Source of the DNA: Neovahlkampfia damariscottae
Lineage: Eukaryota > Heterolobosea > Selenaionea > Neovahlkampfiida > Neovahlkampfiidae
Length of the DNA stretch: 64,000 nt
Direction of reading: 5' to 3'
Assembly (NCBI GenBank): GCA_016618085.1
Contig: JABLTG010000001.1
Coordinates: 3,461 to 67,460 of the forward strand
In this document: one piece after another, positions 32,759 through 43,332 of the stretch
How positions within the stretch are numbered: position 1 is the stretch's first letter
Layout of the letters: each line of letters starts with the position of its first letter
Notes under the pieces: generated by a model
Told to the model about the DNA's origin: nothing
What the model saw: only the letters and a program-made list of their open reading frames with translations
The model's database searches: none
Translations under genes and position numbers: made by a program

Positions 32759-33681
32759 TCATTTATGAACCCGAAATTTAAAATTCAAATTCTTAATTGA
32801 TTCCTTCTCTTCTTTCAATTTTGGAAAATGGTTCAATTTTTCATTGAATTCATAATTCTGCTGAACATTAAATTTCAAACTTTCAACCAAATATTCCGCA
32901 TATAATACATCTTGTATTGATTTATCTCGAACTTGAATACTCAAAAATTTCAAAGATAAATTGCAATTGTCCATATGTTGAATGGAATCCAATCCTATTT
33001 TATTCACTTGAAAAAAAAAATCAGAATAAGATAATTCTTGAAACTCTTCAAATTAAGACTTTTTAATGATCTATTAGCTTTTAAACCCTCACAGAGGGAA
33101 ATTACACCTTCATCTTCGATTTGATTTCCTTTTTCAAAATTAATAAAATATACAATTGAAAAGTACCTTCTAAATTCAAAATTTGAACAGTATCATTTGT
33201 TTTTATTCCTTTGCCAATATGTGAAGCGCCAATGTTACCCAAAGAATTCACTTTCAAAACAAGATGAGAAATTTAAAAAAAACTTTCTAAAGTTAAAAGC
33301 TTGATGGATTTGTTCTGACTCAAAATATTTTGAAGATGAATACCACCATTGGATGATATATTATTTCTTCCTAATTGTAATTCTTCAATTGTATCATTGG
33401 TTTGCAGATAAACTGAAAGAGTTTCCAAACCATGATCTGAAAGACTGTTTCCACTCAAATTTAAGCATCTTATGAAAAATTTTGGCAGTAAATTCTTCAA
33501 AACAGTTGATGATCTGTTGATTGATCCAATTTGACGATCTATTTTTTAAAGTTAAAATTTTTGTTTTTTTTCTGCCTTTGAGATCAATGACTCCATCATT
33601 AGAGTCTTCAAGTAATTTCATCAGTGAAACATTGAAGTTTTTAACTTTTTTCATATTAAAAAGATCCAAAAACAACGTCAT
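32759..33681 (-). CDS. Ribonuclease-inhibitor-type leucine-rich repeat protein
   Basis: Exons 33681-33536, 33513-33284, 33250-33167, 33128-33045 and 33006-32759 give 263 residues. Repeats of 28 residues follow L-x-L-x-x-N-x-I/L-x-x-x-G: NLSGNSLSDHGLETL, LGRNNISSNGG, MNSLGNIGASHIG, GNQIEDEGVISL, MNKIGLDSI. Exons 3 and 4 are each 84 nt, one repeat per exon and in the same phase, so the gene grew by exon duplication. The first intron must be only 22 nt (33514-33535) to keep the frame. Such LRR proteins are protein-binding scaffolds; no partner can be named. Confidence 0.75.
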
Positions 33682-33730
33682 GCTCCACTGAGTTTTGAAA
33701 AAAGAATTGACCAATCACAAGATGAATATT

Positions 33731-34669
33731 TTATTTATACTCAATGATGGTTTTTAATCCAAAATGATCAGAAGGGAAGATATCATAACCATCTTGGTCT
33801 TGGCCAAAACTTGAATTTCCAATGATTTCAATTGCAGTTGGCGACCATGTTTTTGATTTGATTAAAATCCTATCGTATCTCATCACTTCTTCTCTAGATC
33901 CCTTCAACATGGTGTTTACTTTTGTGTCAAAAGTCTTTCCACTTGATTCATCTTTATTCAACAAAGACCAAATATCCTTATAATCAGGAAATTTCAATAA
34001 ATTGTCATTTTCCAAAGATTTTCCATCATTAAGATTATAATTTCTTTCTGAATCAAAATTAAAATCACCCATTATCAAATTGGTTGAATTTTCATCCAAA
34101 TATTCAAAAATAGAAGTTAATTGGTCAAATCGTAAGTCAGGATGATTGAGTGATTCTAAATGAACAGTGGATATAATTACATTTTCATCATTAATTGATA
34201 TATGAGCGTTTAAGTTCATTCTACACATATTTGTTTTGAGAATTTTCATTGAGAATTTTTCGAGTGGAATTTTTGATAAAATTACAACTCCATAAGGAAT
34301 AACTGAAGAACCAGAAATATCAGAAACTTCATATCCTTCTTGTATCCAGTCCAATTCTTTCAAATAAGAAATATTTTTTGGTGTAACTTCTTGAAGACAT
34401 ATAACATCTGAATCTTTGCTAATTTTCAATAATTCAGAAAATCTTTCGGTTTTCATATGATCACTGAACCATACATTGTATGAGACAATTGAAATTTTTT
34501 TCAGTTCCATTGTTGTTTTTTTTTTTTTTTTAATTTTCCAACATTTCTCTTCTTTATGATAAACAAATGGTCTTAAATTGATTACGGATCCAATTTTATA
34601 TTCACTCCATTTTGTATTGCTGGTAGTTCTTTCTTCATCAATTTCTTCTGTGGTGAGTATTGAACCCAT
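33731..34669 (-). CDS. Endonuclease/exonuclease/phosphatase family protein, TDP2-like
   Basis: Single exon, 312 residues. The four active-site blocks of the Mg-dependent EEP fold are SYNVWFSD, ICLQEVTP, IMGDFNFD and FPSDHFGL; TVHLESLNH supplies the middle strand. The arrangement and length fit tyrosyl-DNA phosphodiesterase 2, which removes topoisomerase II adducts, though TDP2 usually has a T-W-N first motif. A protist EEP nuclease or phosphatase of other specificity remains possible. CCAAT lies 25 nt upstream. Confidence 0.75.
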   Translation of the reverse strand: MGSILTTEEIDEERTTSNTKWSEYKIGSVINLRPFVYHKEEKCWKIKKKKKTTMELKKISIVSYNVWFSDHMKTERFSELLKISKDSDVICLQEVTPKNISYLKELDWIQEGYEVSDISGSSVIPYGVVILSKIPLEKFSMKILKTNMCRMNLNAHISINDENVIISTVHLESLNHPDLRFDQLTSIFEYLDENSTNLIMGDFNFDSERNYNLNDGKSLENDNLLKFPDYKDIWSLLNKDESSGKTFDTKVNTMLKGSREEVMRYDRILIKSKTWSPTAIEIIGNSSFGQDQDGYDIFPSDHFGLKTIIEYK

Positions 34670-34694
34670 GAAGTCAATTTGAAAAGGAATTGTG

Positions 34695-34699
34695 ATTGG
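34695..34699 (-). promoter_or_regulatory. CCAAT box of the TDP2-like gene
   Basis: CCAATCAC on the minus strand, 25 nt before the ATG. Confidence 0.5.
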
Positions 34700-34862
34700 T
34701 TCTAAAATAAATTATTTTATTTTGTTTTTACAAAATGATTTTGAAGAAAAACAAGATTTTTTGTCAATTCAAGATGGAAAATTACTTAATATAGTTCCTG
34801 TTTTCTCCCTATACGGATTTGAATTATTCTCCGGACCAATAAGTGTTCTCCTTGCTAATCGC

Positions 34863-34867
34863 ACCAA
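34863..34867 (+). promoter_or_regulatory. CCAAT box of the cyclin-like gene
   Basis: CCAATCGC, 20 nt before the ATG at 34888; a second CCAAT lies at 34836-34840. Confidence 0.5.
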
Positions 34868-34887
34868 TCGCATCGTCGTTCAGTTGA

Positions 34888-35606
34888 ATGTTAAGAAGAA
34901 ACAGAAGTGAAAAACAACTTCCGAAAACTTATCACTCAACTTTCTTAAAAAAACAGTAATTCCATCAACAACATCTCCTAATTCCTTTTCCGCAAGAAAA
35001 TGGCTTGAAAACCTAGTAAACGACCCTGACTTTTTCGCTTTCAAATTCTCAATGAAAGAAATGGCAAATCTGCAACAAATCCTTTTTGATTCTTGGATAA
35101 CCAACTCAATATCTTTGATTTTCAAAAAATACAATTTAGTCAATGAAGAAACACTTGTAAATGTAATCGTGAAAAAATTCCTTCAAGAATGCTTTGAACC
35201 AACAACGAATGTTCTTGGTATCTATTTCATGGATAATTACCTTGAACTTTTAAAGGTGGAAAATAACGGAAAAATCAACCTAAGCACCACGGAATTAATC
35301 ACAATCTACTCTGCAAGTTTTTTACTTTGTGTAAAGTTTTATGAAGATACAAATTTAATGAACTCACAATTTTTCACACTATACAATCTATCAAAAGAAA
35401 ATATAACTCTAAAAAGTTTACAATCTTTTGAATTTTCAATTTTAACAAAACTGGATTATCGATTAAACGTTTCACCGGATGACCTTTTTGACTACATGAT
35501 TTCTTTATATTCAGAGTTTGAATATGATACAAAATTCATGAAAAAAATTCAATTGGATTGTCCAAAATTTTTTAATTCAAAATTTTTAGCACCTAAATAT
35601 TTGTGA
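34888..35606 (+). CDS. Cyclin-like protein
   Basis: Exons 34888-34906 and 34957-35606 give 222 residues; the 50-nt intron is required because the unspliced frame stops. The core is helical with a cyclin-box-like plan: TELITIYSASFLLCVKFYED, then LKSLQSFEFSILTKLDYRLNVS, reminiscent of the L-N-x-x-E-x-x-F-L-x-x-L-x-x-x-L signature of Pho80/PCL-type cyclins. A kinase-regulatory role is inferred. The first exon codes only six residues. It is codon-rich in AAC and ACC compared with neighbours, a slight difference in base use. Confidence 0.6.
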
Positions 35607-35616
35607 TTAAAATTTT

Positions 35617-36444
35617 TTAACACAAATCATCAAAAATTTTTTGTTCTTTTAAAAGTTCTTCTTCTTCATTGTATTGATGTTCTTTTCCATTATATATGAT
35701 TAATTGATCATCATTAATGTGTTCAAGCAATGCTTGTTTTATTTCCTCTTGTCCTGATCCAACGAATGAATATTTTTGTACAACATGTTTTGGAACTAAT
35801 AATGAAATTACACTCCACATCCATGTAATTGTCCATCCTGAGTTAATTACAATCATCTTGTGATTTCTTTCAATATAATTTTCTGATATTTCATCCAACA
35901 TTGATTTTACACAGTATGCTAAATCAAAAGAACCTGAAATTCCTTTTATATCTATTATATTAGTAATTGAAGTAATTGGTTCTTTCATTTGTCTTTTGGC
36001 TGATTCAATCGTGTACACCATCATCTTCATCTTTTCACAATTTTAATTTTTTTTTTGAATTACTTTTTCTTTAAATCCTTCATCATTATTCTCTAAATCA
36101 TCTCTTTCTAATATAATATATCTCACTGGATGTCCTTGTTTATCAAATCCATGATTAAAAATTGCCATTTTTTCATAATGAGGTAAATCTTTAATTCTAA
36201 GTTTCTCTGGTTGATATTCACGTTTCCAAAGGAGTGATTTTTTTAAACACTTTTCAGCTTGATCTAAATTCCATTTCCATCCGTGACATAATCGATGACA
36301 AGTTGTTTCATTTACGTATAACTTTTTTTCTTCTTTTGTGAATTCAATATCAATCCAGTTTTCTATTCTATTTTTCAAAGATTCTATTTTTTCTTTTTGT
36401 TCATTTGTTATTTCTTTCAATTCACAAACGTGGTACTTTGCCAT
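35617..36444 (-). CDS. CRAL-TRIO (Sec14-like) lipid-binding protein
   Basis: Exons 36444-36064 and 36030-35617 give 264 residues. The CRAL-TRIO N-terminal helices (RLCHGWKWNLDQAEKCLKKS, WKREY) precede the lipid-binding domain (IIDIKGISGSFDLA, HKMIVINSGWTITWMWSVIS, KYSFVG). Sec14-type proteins exchange phosphatidylinositol and phosphatidylcholine between membranes. The W-x-x-R-E-Y and the C-terminal gate residues are present. Stops of this gene and the cyclin-like gene lie 10 nt apart in convergent orientation. Confidence 0.85.
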
Positions 36445-36524
36445 CAAGTTGATAGTTTGTCGGTTGAAATTAATTCATCCAATCGGAGAATGATAAAAAC
36501 AGGTTGAAGTGAACAATAGAAATT

Positions 36525-38452
36525 TTATAGTAAAATTGATTTTGTTTTTCTTGGATCACTAAAAGGACAATATGAATCCTTAAATTTTTCTACATTTTCA
36601 TTCAAACTTTTCAGTTGTTGAATTTTTTCTTCTGATGATATTTTTTGATCTTCATTCAACTGATGAATCTCATTCTCATAATGAAATGATTTCATCCAAA
36701 AAGCTCTATCAATTCCCTTCAAAAATAAATATTCTGATGAAAATTTTGATGGCAATTCTTCATCAATTTCCAATAAATTATCGACATAACTGTCCAATTG
36801 TTGATGCGTTCTAAATTTCTCAATGTCTTTCTTCAAACCAAAATGATTTTTGAATTCTGTTGATAATTTGAACTCCAATTTTGTCATTCCTAATCTTTTT
36901 GAGTCTCTCAGAAACTCACCAATTGGTCCATCGGTTGGTAATGAACTACCAATGATTTTCATCAAATCTTCAACAAAGTCAAATGAATTTCCTTGTTTTT
37001 CATCAGTTGGATGCAAACAAAATTGCTTATTTGTATTCCAATATATTATACATTTTGCTATTTTTTCAAGAATTTCATTGATATTGTCAAATGAAATCAA
37101 AGAAGGTAAATCTGCAGTCAAAACAGCTGATTCTGAAACACATGCTTTTGGGATAATAATTTCATCCTTATTCCATTCCAGTAACCAAGGACCTTTTCAA
37201 AAATTAATTAAAAAAAAACAAACCAATCATTAAAGCAGGATAGAATTCTTCGAATTCGTTTAAAACTGAAAATCGAGTAAGTACAGGGGAAAAGAAATTA
37301 GCAACAGATTGTCTTTTAAAATCCGAATGTTTTTTCTCCAAAAATAAGAGTTTTACATTAATTTTGTTTTCAATTCTAGAAAATTAGAATATTTTTTTGA
37401 TTCACTTTTGTTGAATGATTTTCTCATATTTTTTTTCTTCTTTTAAAGATTTATCAAATGATTTAATATGTCCCTTCCAGTCCTTTGACAAATAACTATC
37501 CAGAATTCCTTCAACTTTTGATAATTTGAGTGCAAATCTTAATAATTCATTTTCATTCATTTTTTGGAAATAAAAAGTCTTCTTTAATTTAAAAACAACA
37601 ACATAATGAGGCTTTTGAAAGATTAATATGTAAAGAAAACATACCACTTTTGTAATTACATTTTCATCTTTTGCATATCCTAAAACAGCATCATAACATA
37701 AATCAGATTTTTTGAATCTAGAAAAAGAGTCATAATACAGATCATCAAGAACAGCTCTTGAAATCATGGTCAAATATTCATAAGGTAATCTATTCAACAC
37801 CCATTTTTCACCAACTTTTTGTTTTGATATTTCTTCAAAAAATTTGACTTTTAAAGCATTTAGTAAGTTTAACTCTTGTTCTGAACCAGATTTGATGAAA
37901 GTATCAATTATTTTAAAAAATAATGAAACTGTTTCTTTTGATTTATCTTGTGGAATGGCCTTTACATACAAAAGAAACTCAAAAGGTTCTAAAGAAAAAA
38001 GTGAATTTTTCTTAAACTTTACCTGGGTTGAATTCACTTCTGAGATATGCTCTGAAAGCTTCTTTGATTTCAGATTTTGTAAATATTGAGTCAAAATTCA
38101 GTTCATATCCATGAAGTCCTCTTTCAGGTAAGTTTTCAGTGCTAACTTTTTCTAAATCTTTCACTGAAGATGTTTCAAAAAGTGGACTACCAAAAATAGC
38201 CTGGTCCAAGTTTGAGAAGGTTTGTGATCTTCTTTTTAATGTTTTTGTGTCTATGGGTATAGGATTAGCTTCTTTTATCGCTTCTTGAAAAATGTCACGC
38301 GCGGAATTTGAAAAGGAAAGTCTTTTTGAAGAAACCTTTTTTCCGTTCATACCAAGCTCTATTCCAATCGTGGATGTTGATTTCTTCTCACTGTTTGATC
38401 CAAGTGAAAGCTCAAAGTCTATTTTTCCAATGGAAATCCTTCTCTTTCTCAT
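36525..38452 (-). CDS. RGS protein with a long novel C-terminal region
   Basis: Exons 38452-38023, 37988-37645, 37611-37406, 37375-37224 and 37192-36525 join in frame to 599 residues. At first it looks like two genes, because of a TGA at 37402-37404, but a 30-nt GTGAAT...CTAG intron bridges it and no CCAAT or ATG starts a second gene. Residues about 125-260 form an RGS domain (IKEAFRAYLRSEF, YYDSFSRFKKSD). The C-terminal 300 residues contain EEFYPALMIGPWLLEWN, IIIPKACVSESAVLTADLPSL and a coiled stretch near the end; I do not recognise this part. The third intron (37612-37644) is 33 nt and optional for the frame. Confidence 0.75.
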
Positions 38453-38476
38453 TGTTTGTTGAGTGGCAACTGATTG

Positions 38477-38481
38477 ATTGG
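38477..38481 (-). promoter_or_regulatory. CCAAT box of the long RGS gene
   Basis: CCAATCAATCAG on the minus strand, 24 nt before the ATG at 38452. Confidence 0.5.
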
Positions 38482-38540
38482 TTGATAAAAATGACGAACC
38501 AATTATACTAAACTAGCATTTATTTTTAAGGTTTCTTGGA

Positions 38541-39727
38541 TTATAAAAATTCTTTGATGTGATTAATAACTAATTTTGACCCTGAAAATTCAACTTTTTT
38601 TTCAATTTTTTTGAAAAAAATTTTGAAACTTTTTTGGGTGTCACTTTTTTTTTTTGTTTTTAAATTTCTCAAATCTTCTGTAAAGTAATCTACTAGTACT
38701 TTTATCAAAATTAAAAAAATTTCCCAATTTCTTGTTTCATCATCCAAACAATTTTTGTCCAAAAAATAAATAAAATTCTCAAAATCAGATCTGTATTCAT
38801 TTGTGATATCCATTTGAAGAAAATCTTCTAAAAAGTAATTGATGATTCGAAATTTTCCTTTTGAGTTTGGAAGTTGATTTAATATCCAATGAAGTACTTC
38901 TGGATTCAATTTTTCATTGGAAATTAATGATTTAAAATGAATATCTAAATTTTCAGATGTAACAGCAGAGTCTTCACAAACTACTAATATCTAAATGCAA
39001 TTTGAGACAAAAATAACTAAAACTTACAATATGAATCCATTTGATGAGAGAATGAATAAAATTTGAATGATTTGAGTTGTAATTTAAGATAACCAAGTCA
39101 AATATAATCGAAAGTAAATCTTCTAAGAATTTGAAAATTTTGGCGCCTTCAACAATTGCCAAAAATTTAGCGAATAAAAAACCCTCACGATTTTTGGCAG
39201 TTTCCAGGTCCATTGAAAAAACTTCAGCATAATATCTTACAATTAAATCATTCTAAAAAGTGAATTAAAGCACTCAAAAGCTACCTTTGATTTAAAACTT
39301 TCAAGCAATTCATCACTTCCCATTAAATAATACATTGAAGGCGCTTCTGTTGGTGGAAATTTAGTTGAAAGTGTCATTAAAGTTGAATAAACTTCTTCTT
39401 TCATAACTCCTTTCACTAAACATTCCACTAAATGTTTAGTTATCTCCTCATTTGGATAAGAATTCTCTTTTGACAGTAATTTTGAAAAAGAACATAAATT
39501 TTCAACTTTTGAGATTAAACAACTTGATTTTAGGTACCTACTGTTTCATCCGTTTGAAAGAATGCCTTCAAAAAGTTCAGCTTTTTTCCAGACAAAAGTT
39601 GCGGTGTTCCATCTTCATTTTCTTCTTCTTCAAGTTTTCTTTTTTTTGAAACACCAAATAAACTTCTAAATTCATCTTTTCTTCCTGGTGTTTTCGAAAC
39701 TTTTTTACCAGATCGAAGGTGTGACAT
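38541..39727 (-). CDS. Unknown helical, probably nuclear protein
   Basis: Exons 39727-39538, 39505-39285, 39252-39028 and 38990-38541 give 361 residues. The N terminus is basic with nuclear-localisation character (SGKKVSKTPGRKDEFR, KKRKLEEEE). The remainder is alpha-helical and could be a HEAT-type or helical-repeat scaffold (MKEEVYSTLMTLSTKF, PNSKGKFRIINYFLEDFLQ). I do not recognise a family. It is transcribed divergently from Cdc7 kinase with only 35 bp between start codons; joint regulation of a chromosome or cell-cycle function is a guess. Confidence 0.7.
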
Positions 39728-39762
39728 GATTGGATAATTCTTTTTTAACGAACAATTTTTTA
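39728..39762. promoter_or_regulatory. 35-bp bidirectional promoter with a single CCAAT box
   Basis: The whole gap between the two divergent start codons (39727 on minus, 39763 on plus). It contains one CCAAT (ATTGG on plus at 39729-39733), one base from the minus start and 29 nt from the plus start. No other conserved box is visible. Confidence 0.6.
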
Positions 39763-40825
39763 ATGAACACAAAATCATCAAAACTGAAAGAAGAAGATAC
39801 TTGGAGAACCTTTAAAGAAATAGAAGATAAATATGTAATTATTGAAAAAGTTGGTTCAGGAACGTTTTCTGACGTGTATCATGCTTATGAGACAAATAAT
39901 GCATCAATTCATGTAGCTTTGAAAAGAATAAAAAAAAGTGTGCACCCAGATAGAACTTTAGGTGAGTTACAGATGCTTGATAAATTAAAGTAAAAAAAAA
40001 ACATTTTTTTAAACAACAAGAGGAGAAAAAAATACATCGAAAATGATTAAGGTTCTAAGACATATGGATCAAATAACAATAGTTATGGAGTATATACCAC
40101 ATGTAAATTTTAAAGATTTATTACCAGTTATGGGTTTGGAAGGAATAAAACATTACATGAAGGAATTATTCATTGCTCTGGAACATATTCATTCATTTGA
40201 AATAGTTCATCGAGATTTAAAACCAACAAATTTTCTTGTGAATCCAGTTGAACATCAATATAAATTAATTGATTTTGGATTGGCTGAACATTTATCAAAT
40301 ACCAATAAAAAGCAAATATTTGAAAATAAATTACAAGGGAAAAAATTTGATTTACCATCAGTAAGTAGAGCAGGTACTAGAGGTTTTAGAGCACCTGAAA
40401 TTTTATTGAGACATACAATTCAAACAACAGCAATTGATATGTGGAGCGCTGGTGTAATTTTATTGTCACTATTGACAAATCGCTATCCATTTTTTCAGTC
40501 ACATGATGATTTATATTCATTAACTGAAATACTAAATATCATACCTTATCAAGAAGTAGAACAAAAATTGTTAAATGCTTACAGTAGACAAAAAATTCAT
40601 TGAACCTTTTTTTTTTTAGATCGGCAAATTTCTGTTTCAAAAGAACTTTTGAATATTTCAAACGATAAAAAGAATTGGAGAGAATTTTGTGAGAATTGTA
40701 ATCCAAAAAAATTTTATGGATTATATCCAGATTCTCTGTTTGACTTATTGGATAAATTATTAGATGTAGATTTTAGAACAAGAATATCAGCAAAGGATGC
40801 ATTGAAACATGAAATTTTTAAATAA
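39763..40825 (+). CDS. CDC7: Cdc7-type (DDK) protein kinase
   Basis: Exons 39763-39989, 40021-40583 and 40620-40825 give 331 residues. Kinase motifs are GSGTFSDVY, ALKRI, HRDLKPTNFLV, LIDFGLAE. The activation loop RAGTRGFRAPEILLR and DMWSAGVILLSLLTNRYPFF are signatures of Cdc7, which with Dbf4 phosphorylates MCM to fire replication origins. The kinase inserts of larger Cdc7 proteins are short here. The last 8 bases overlap the end of the convergent Elg1/ATAD5 gene, another replication factor. Confidence 0.92.
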
Positions 40826-42692
40826 ATTGATATTCATTGAAATTTTGTTGAAAAAATGAAATTTCTTGAAATGACATGAATTCTTCTAAATAATGAAATC
40901 TACGTCTTCTAATGTTGACATTTTGTATTTTTGAATTTTCAATCCTATTAATTTGATAAATGAAATCATTCAAATCACAAAAATCTGATGGTATCATTGA
41001 TTTATTTGACATAGTTTTCATTGCAATTCTTTTTAAATTTTTTTCAATTTTTTGATTTTTCAATGTTGAAATGAATTGTCCATTATTAAGTTTGATGATC
41101 TCTTTTGAATAATTATCTAGTGATAAATCATTAAATTCATGTATTTGAATTGAATCTTCAAATGATAATAATTCAATAGATTTGAATGTCATGTTATTGT
41201 TAAATTTCAAATTTTGTTTCAGTTCCTCTTCAGGTATCATTTTCTCAATCATTCCTTCATTTTTGAACCAGAATTGTAAGTTTATTAATGTTCTTCTAAT
41301 ATCGCCTTTAAAAAAAATCAACATTGATTTGATTTCTTCAAAAGAATAAAAAAATCCTTTCAAAATTAAAATTGAGAAAATCAATGAAATTTTTAAAGAT
41401 GAATTGGAGATTTTCTTCAATTCTATAATTTCCATAAACTCTTCTTCTTCCTTCGTAAAATTACTGGAAGTGACAATGATTGGTTGTTTTGTCTTTAATG
41501 ACAATTTCTTGATGGTTGAAATTGAGCAATCACCAATATCAATATCATCAATTAAAATGATTAAATTTACAACTTTTTCTTTATATGAATTAATTGAATG
41601 TGATTGAGTAATCTCAAAAAATTCATTAATCATTGATTTATATGACCTATCAAAAGTAGAATTGATTTCAAAAATATTAAAACCTAAACGACGTGCTAAA
41701 GTATAAATACATGATGTTTTGCCTGTAGATGTTTCTCCAGTTAATCCTAAGATGTTTTCTTTTTCTTCTTTTTCGAAAAATTCATCTTCTTTCTCTGGTG
41801 TTTTTTCTTGTTTTTTCCATTTTTCTAAAAATCTTTCAATTGAATTCAATGGTGTCTCAAGTTCAAAAAAATCTTCTTTTTCTAAATTGGATAAACAATC
41901 TGTCCATAGTTTTTGATTTTCTTTGATAATTTGTTCATTTATTTTTTCAAGTTTTAACAGTTTTTCAAGGTTGACTTTTTTTGTCATTTTTTGATTTACA
42001 ATAGCAGTGAAATTCGTTATTTCTTCTTCTATATTTCTTTTGGAAGGTTCTTTTTCTGGTAATTTTTTGTAATTTTGTTTTTTTAAGAATGTCTTTTCAA
42101 ATTTTTTGATTTCAAATTCTTCTTCAATATAATCATTTTCATCCTCCAATTCTATCAAATCTACAATAATTTCTTCATCTTTTGATTCTTTGTTTTTTTC
42201 AAAAACATGAATTGGTGCACCGTGACCCCATTGTTGACTTTTTTGACATTTTTCATTTATTCTAGAATTTGATACATCTTTAACTTTTAAAAATGGATGG
42301 TCTTTGTTTCTTTTGACGAAACTTTCCAATTCCTTTTCTTCTTTCAAAATTTGTTTTCGGAAATTTTCAAGTTTTTTTTTCTTCTTTTCTTCTGGATTTA
42401 AAAAGAGTGGATGTAATCGTTCTATCCTCTCTTCTTCTGTCAAGATTGTAATTATTTTTTTTTCTTTTTTTTCCTCTGGTTTTGTCGGTTTTTTTAAAAA
42501 AAATGGATGGACAGAAATCGCTTTTCAATAATGTTAAATTGATAAATATTTACATTTTGATGGTTCTTTGATCTCAATTATTTCTTTATTCTTTTCCGTT
42601 TCATTAATCATCGAAAACGTCAGTTGTTTCTGTTTTTTGGTTGATTTTGAATCAACAATCTCTAATTTCAATTTCCTCTTCCTTGTTGTCAT
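40818..42692 (-). CDS. Elg1/ATAD5-like PCNA unloader (RFC-like AAA+ ATPase)
   Basis: Exons 42692-42554 and 42520-40818 give 613 residues. LWTDCLSN followed by FLEKWKKQ, Walker A GLTGETSTGKTS, INSTFDRSYKSM, TQSHSINS and Walker B LIILIDDID match the ATAD5/Elg1 branch; LTGPTGVGKT...QSH is the vertebrate counterpart. It would unload PCNA after replication with Rfc2-5. The N-terminal 130 residues carry three similar words, HPFFLKK, HPLFLNP and HPFLKVK, about 35 residues apart. It is shorter than vertebrate ATAD5 and ends with a helical C-terminal domain. Confidence 0.82.
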
Positions 42693-42775
42693 GTTTCAGT
42701 TTTTCTAAAATTTCCACTTTTGACTCTCTTTTGTCGTTACAAAAATTATGAATAATTCAATTGGATCATTTTCAA

Positions 42776-42805
42776 CCAATCAAATTAGTTTTTGTTTTCA
42801 CCAAT
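42776..42805 (+). promoter_or_regulatory. Two CCAAT boxes, one overlapping the start codon
   Basis: CCAATCAAATTAG at 42776 and CCAATG at 42801-42806, where the pentamer shares two bases with the ATG at 42804. A third, inverted copy at 42760-42764 may serve the divergent Elg1/ATAD5 gene. Confidence 0.5.
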
Positions 42806-43247
42806 GAGCACAGAATTCAAACCTCTTGCAAAACCAACTTCATTTGATAATGTTTTAGTGAAAGACATTCCACTCACACAATTTCCAAAATTCCTTTGGC
42901 AACACATGGGCAGAAATGGTCAAATTAGGTTTTTTTTTTTTTATTAAATAAATACATAGATTACAATATTATTTTGAAAGAAAAGGAGGTTCCATTACAC
43001 ATCCATTAGGAGGTTGGAATGTTTTAAAAGCTGCTGCTTTACCATTTTCATTAATATTTTTCACTGGATACTTATTTGAAGCAAGAAAAATTAACAGTAA
43101 AAAAAAAAAAAAAAGACTCACATAATTTTATTAGCAACTTTCAGAGCTATGGTTACACATAGATATGGATCATACGAAGAATATGAAAAAATGACTAATA
43201 TTGAAAAACGTTATGTTCACTATCACCTTAGACGTAGAATGAATTAA
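42804..43247 (+). CDS. Small single-span protein, possibly ATP synthase subunit f-like
   Basis: Exons 42804-42928, 42960-43096 and 43135-43247 give 124 residues. VKDIPLTQFPKFLWQHMGRNG, then QYYFERKGGSI, then one membrane span VLKAAALPFSLIFFTGYLF and a basic C terminus ending LRRRMN. The order of P-x-x-L, aromatic pair, K-G-G-S and one helix recalls mitochondrial F1Fo subunit f, but similarity is slight and I cannot exclude another respiratory accessory subunit. The gene is compact and well expressed in appearance, with a double CCAAT. Confidence 0.6.
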
Positions 43248-43332
43248 AATAAAAACCAAATTTTTTACAGTACTATTTTTTGGTTGTTGTGAGTCTTTTT
43301 TGACAAATGAAAAAAAAAAGAGAAACGGAATT

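Noticed and set aside
36525-38452. Two separate genes, an RGS gene ending at 37402 and an unknown gene from about 37320
   Set aside because: A 30-nt GTGAAT...CTAG intron joins them in frame, the second part has no start codon in frame and there is no CCAAT box between them.
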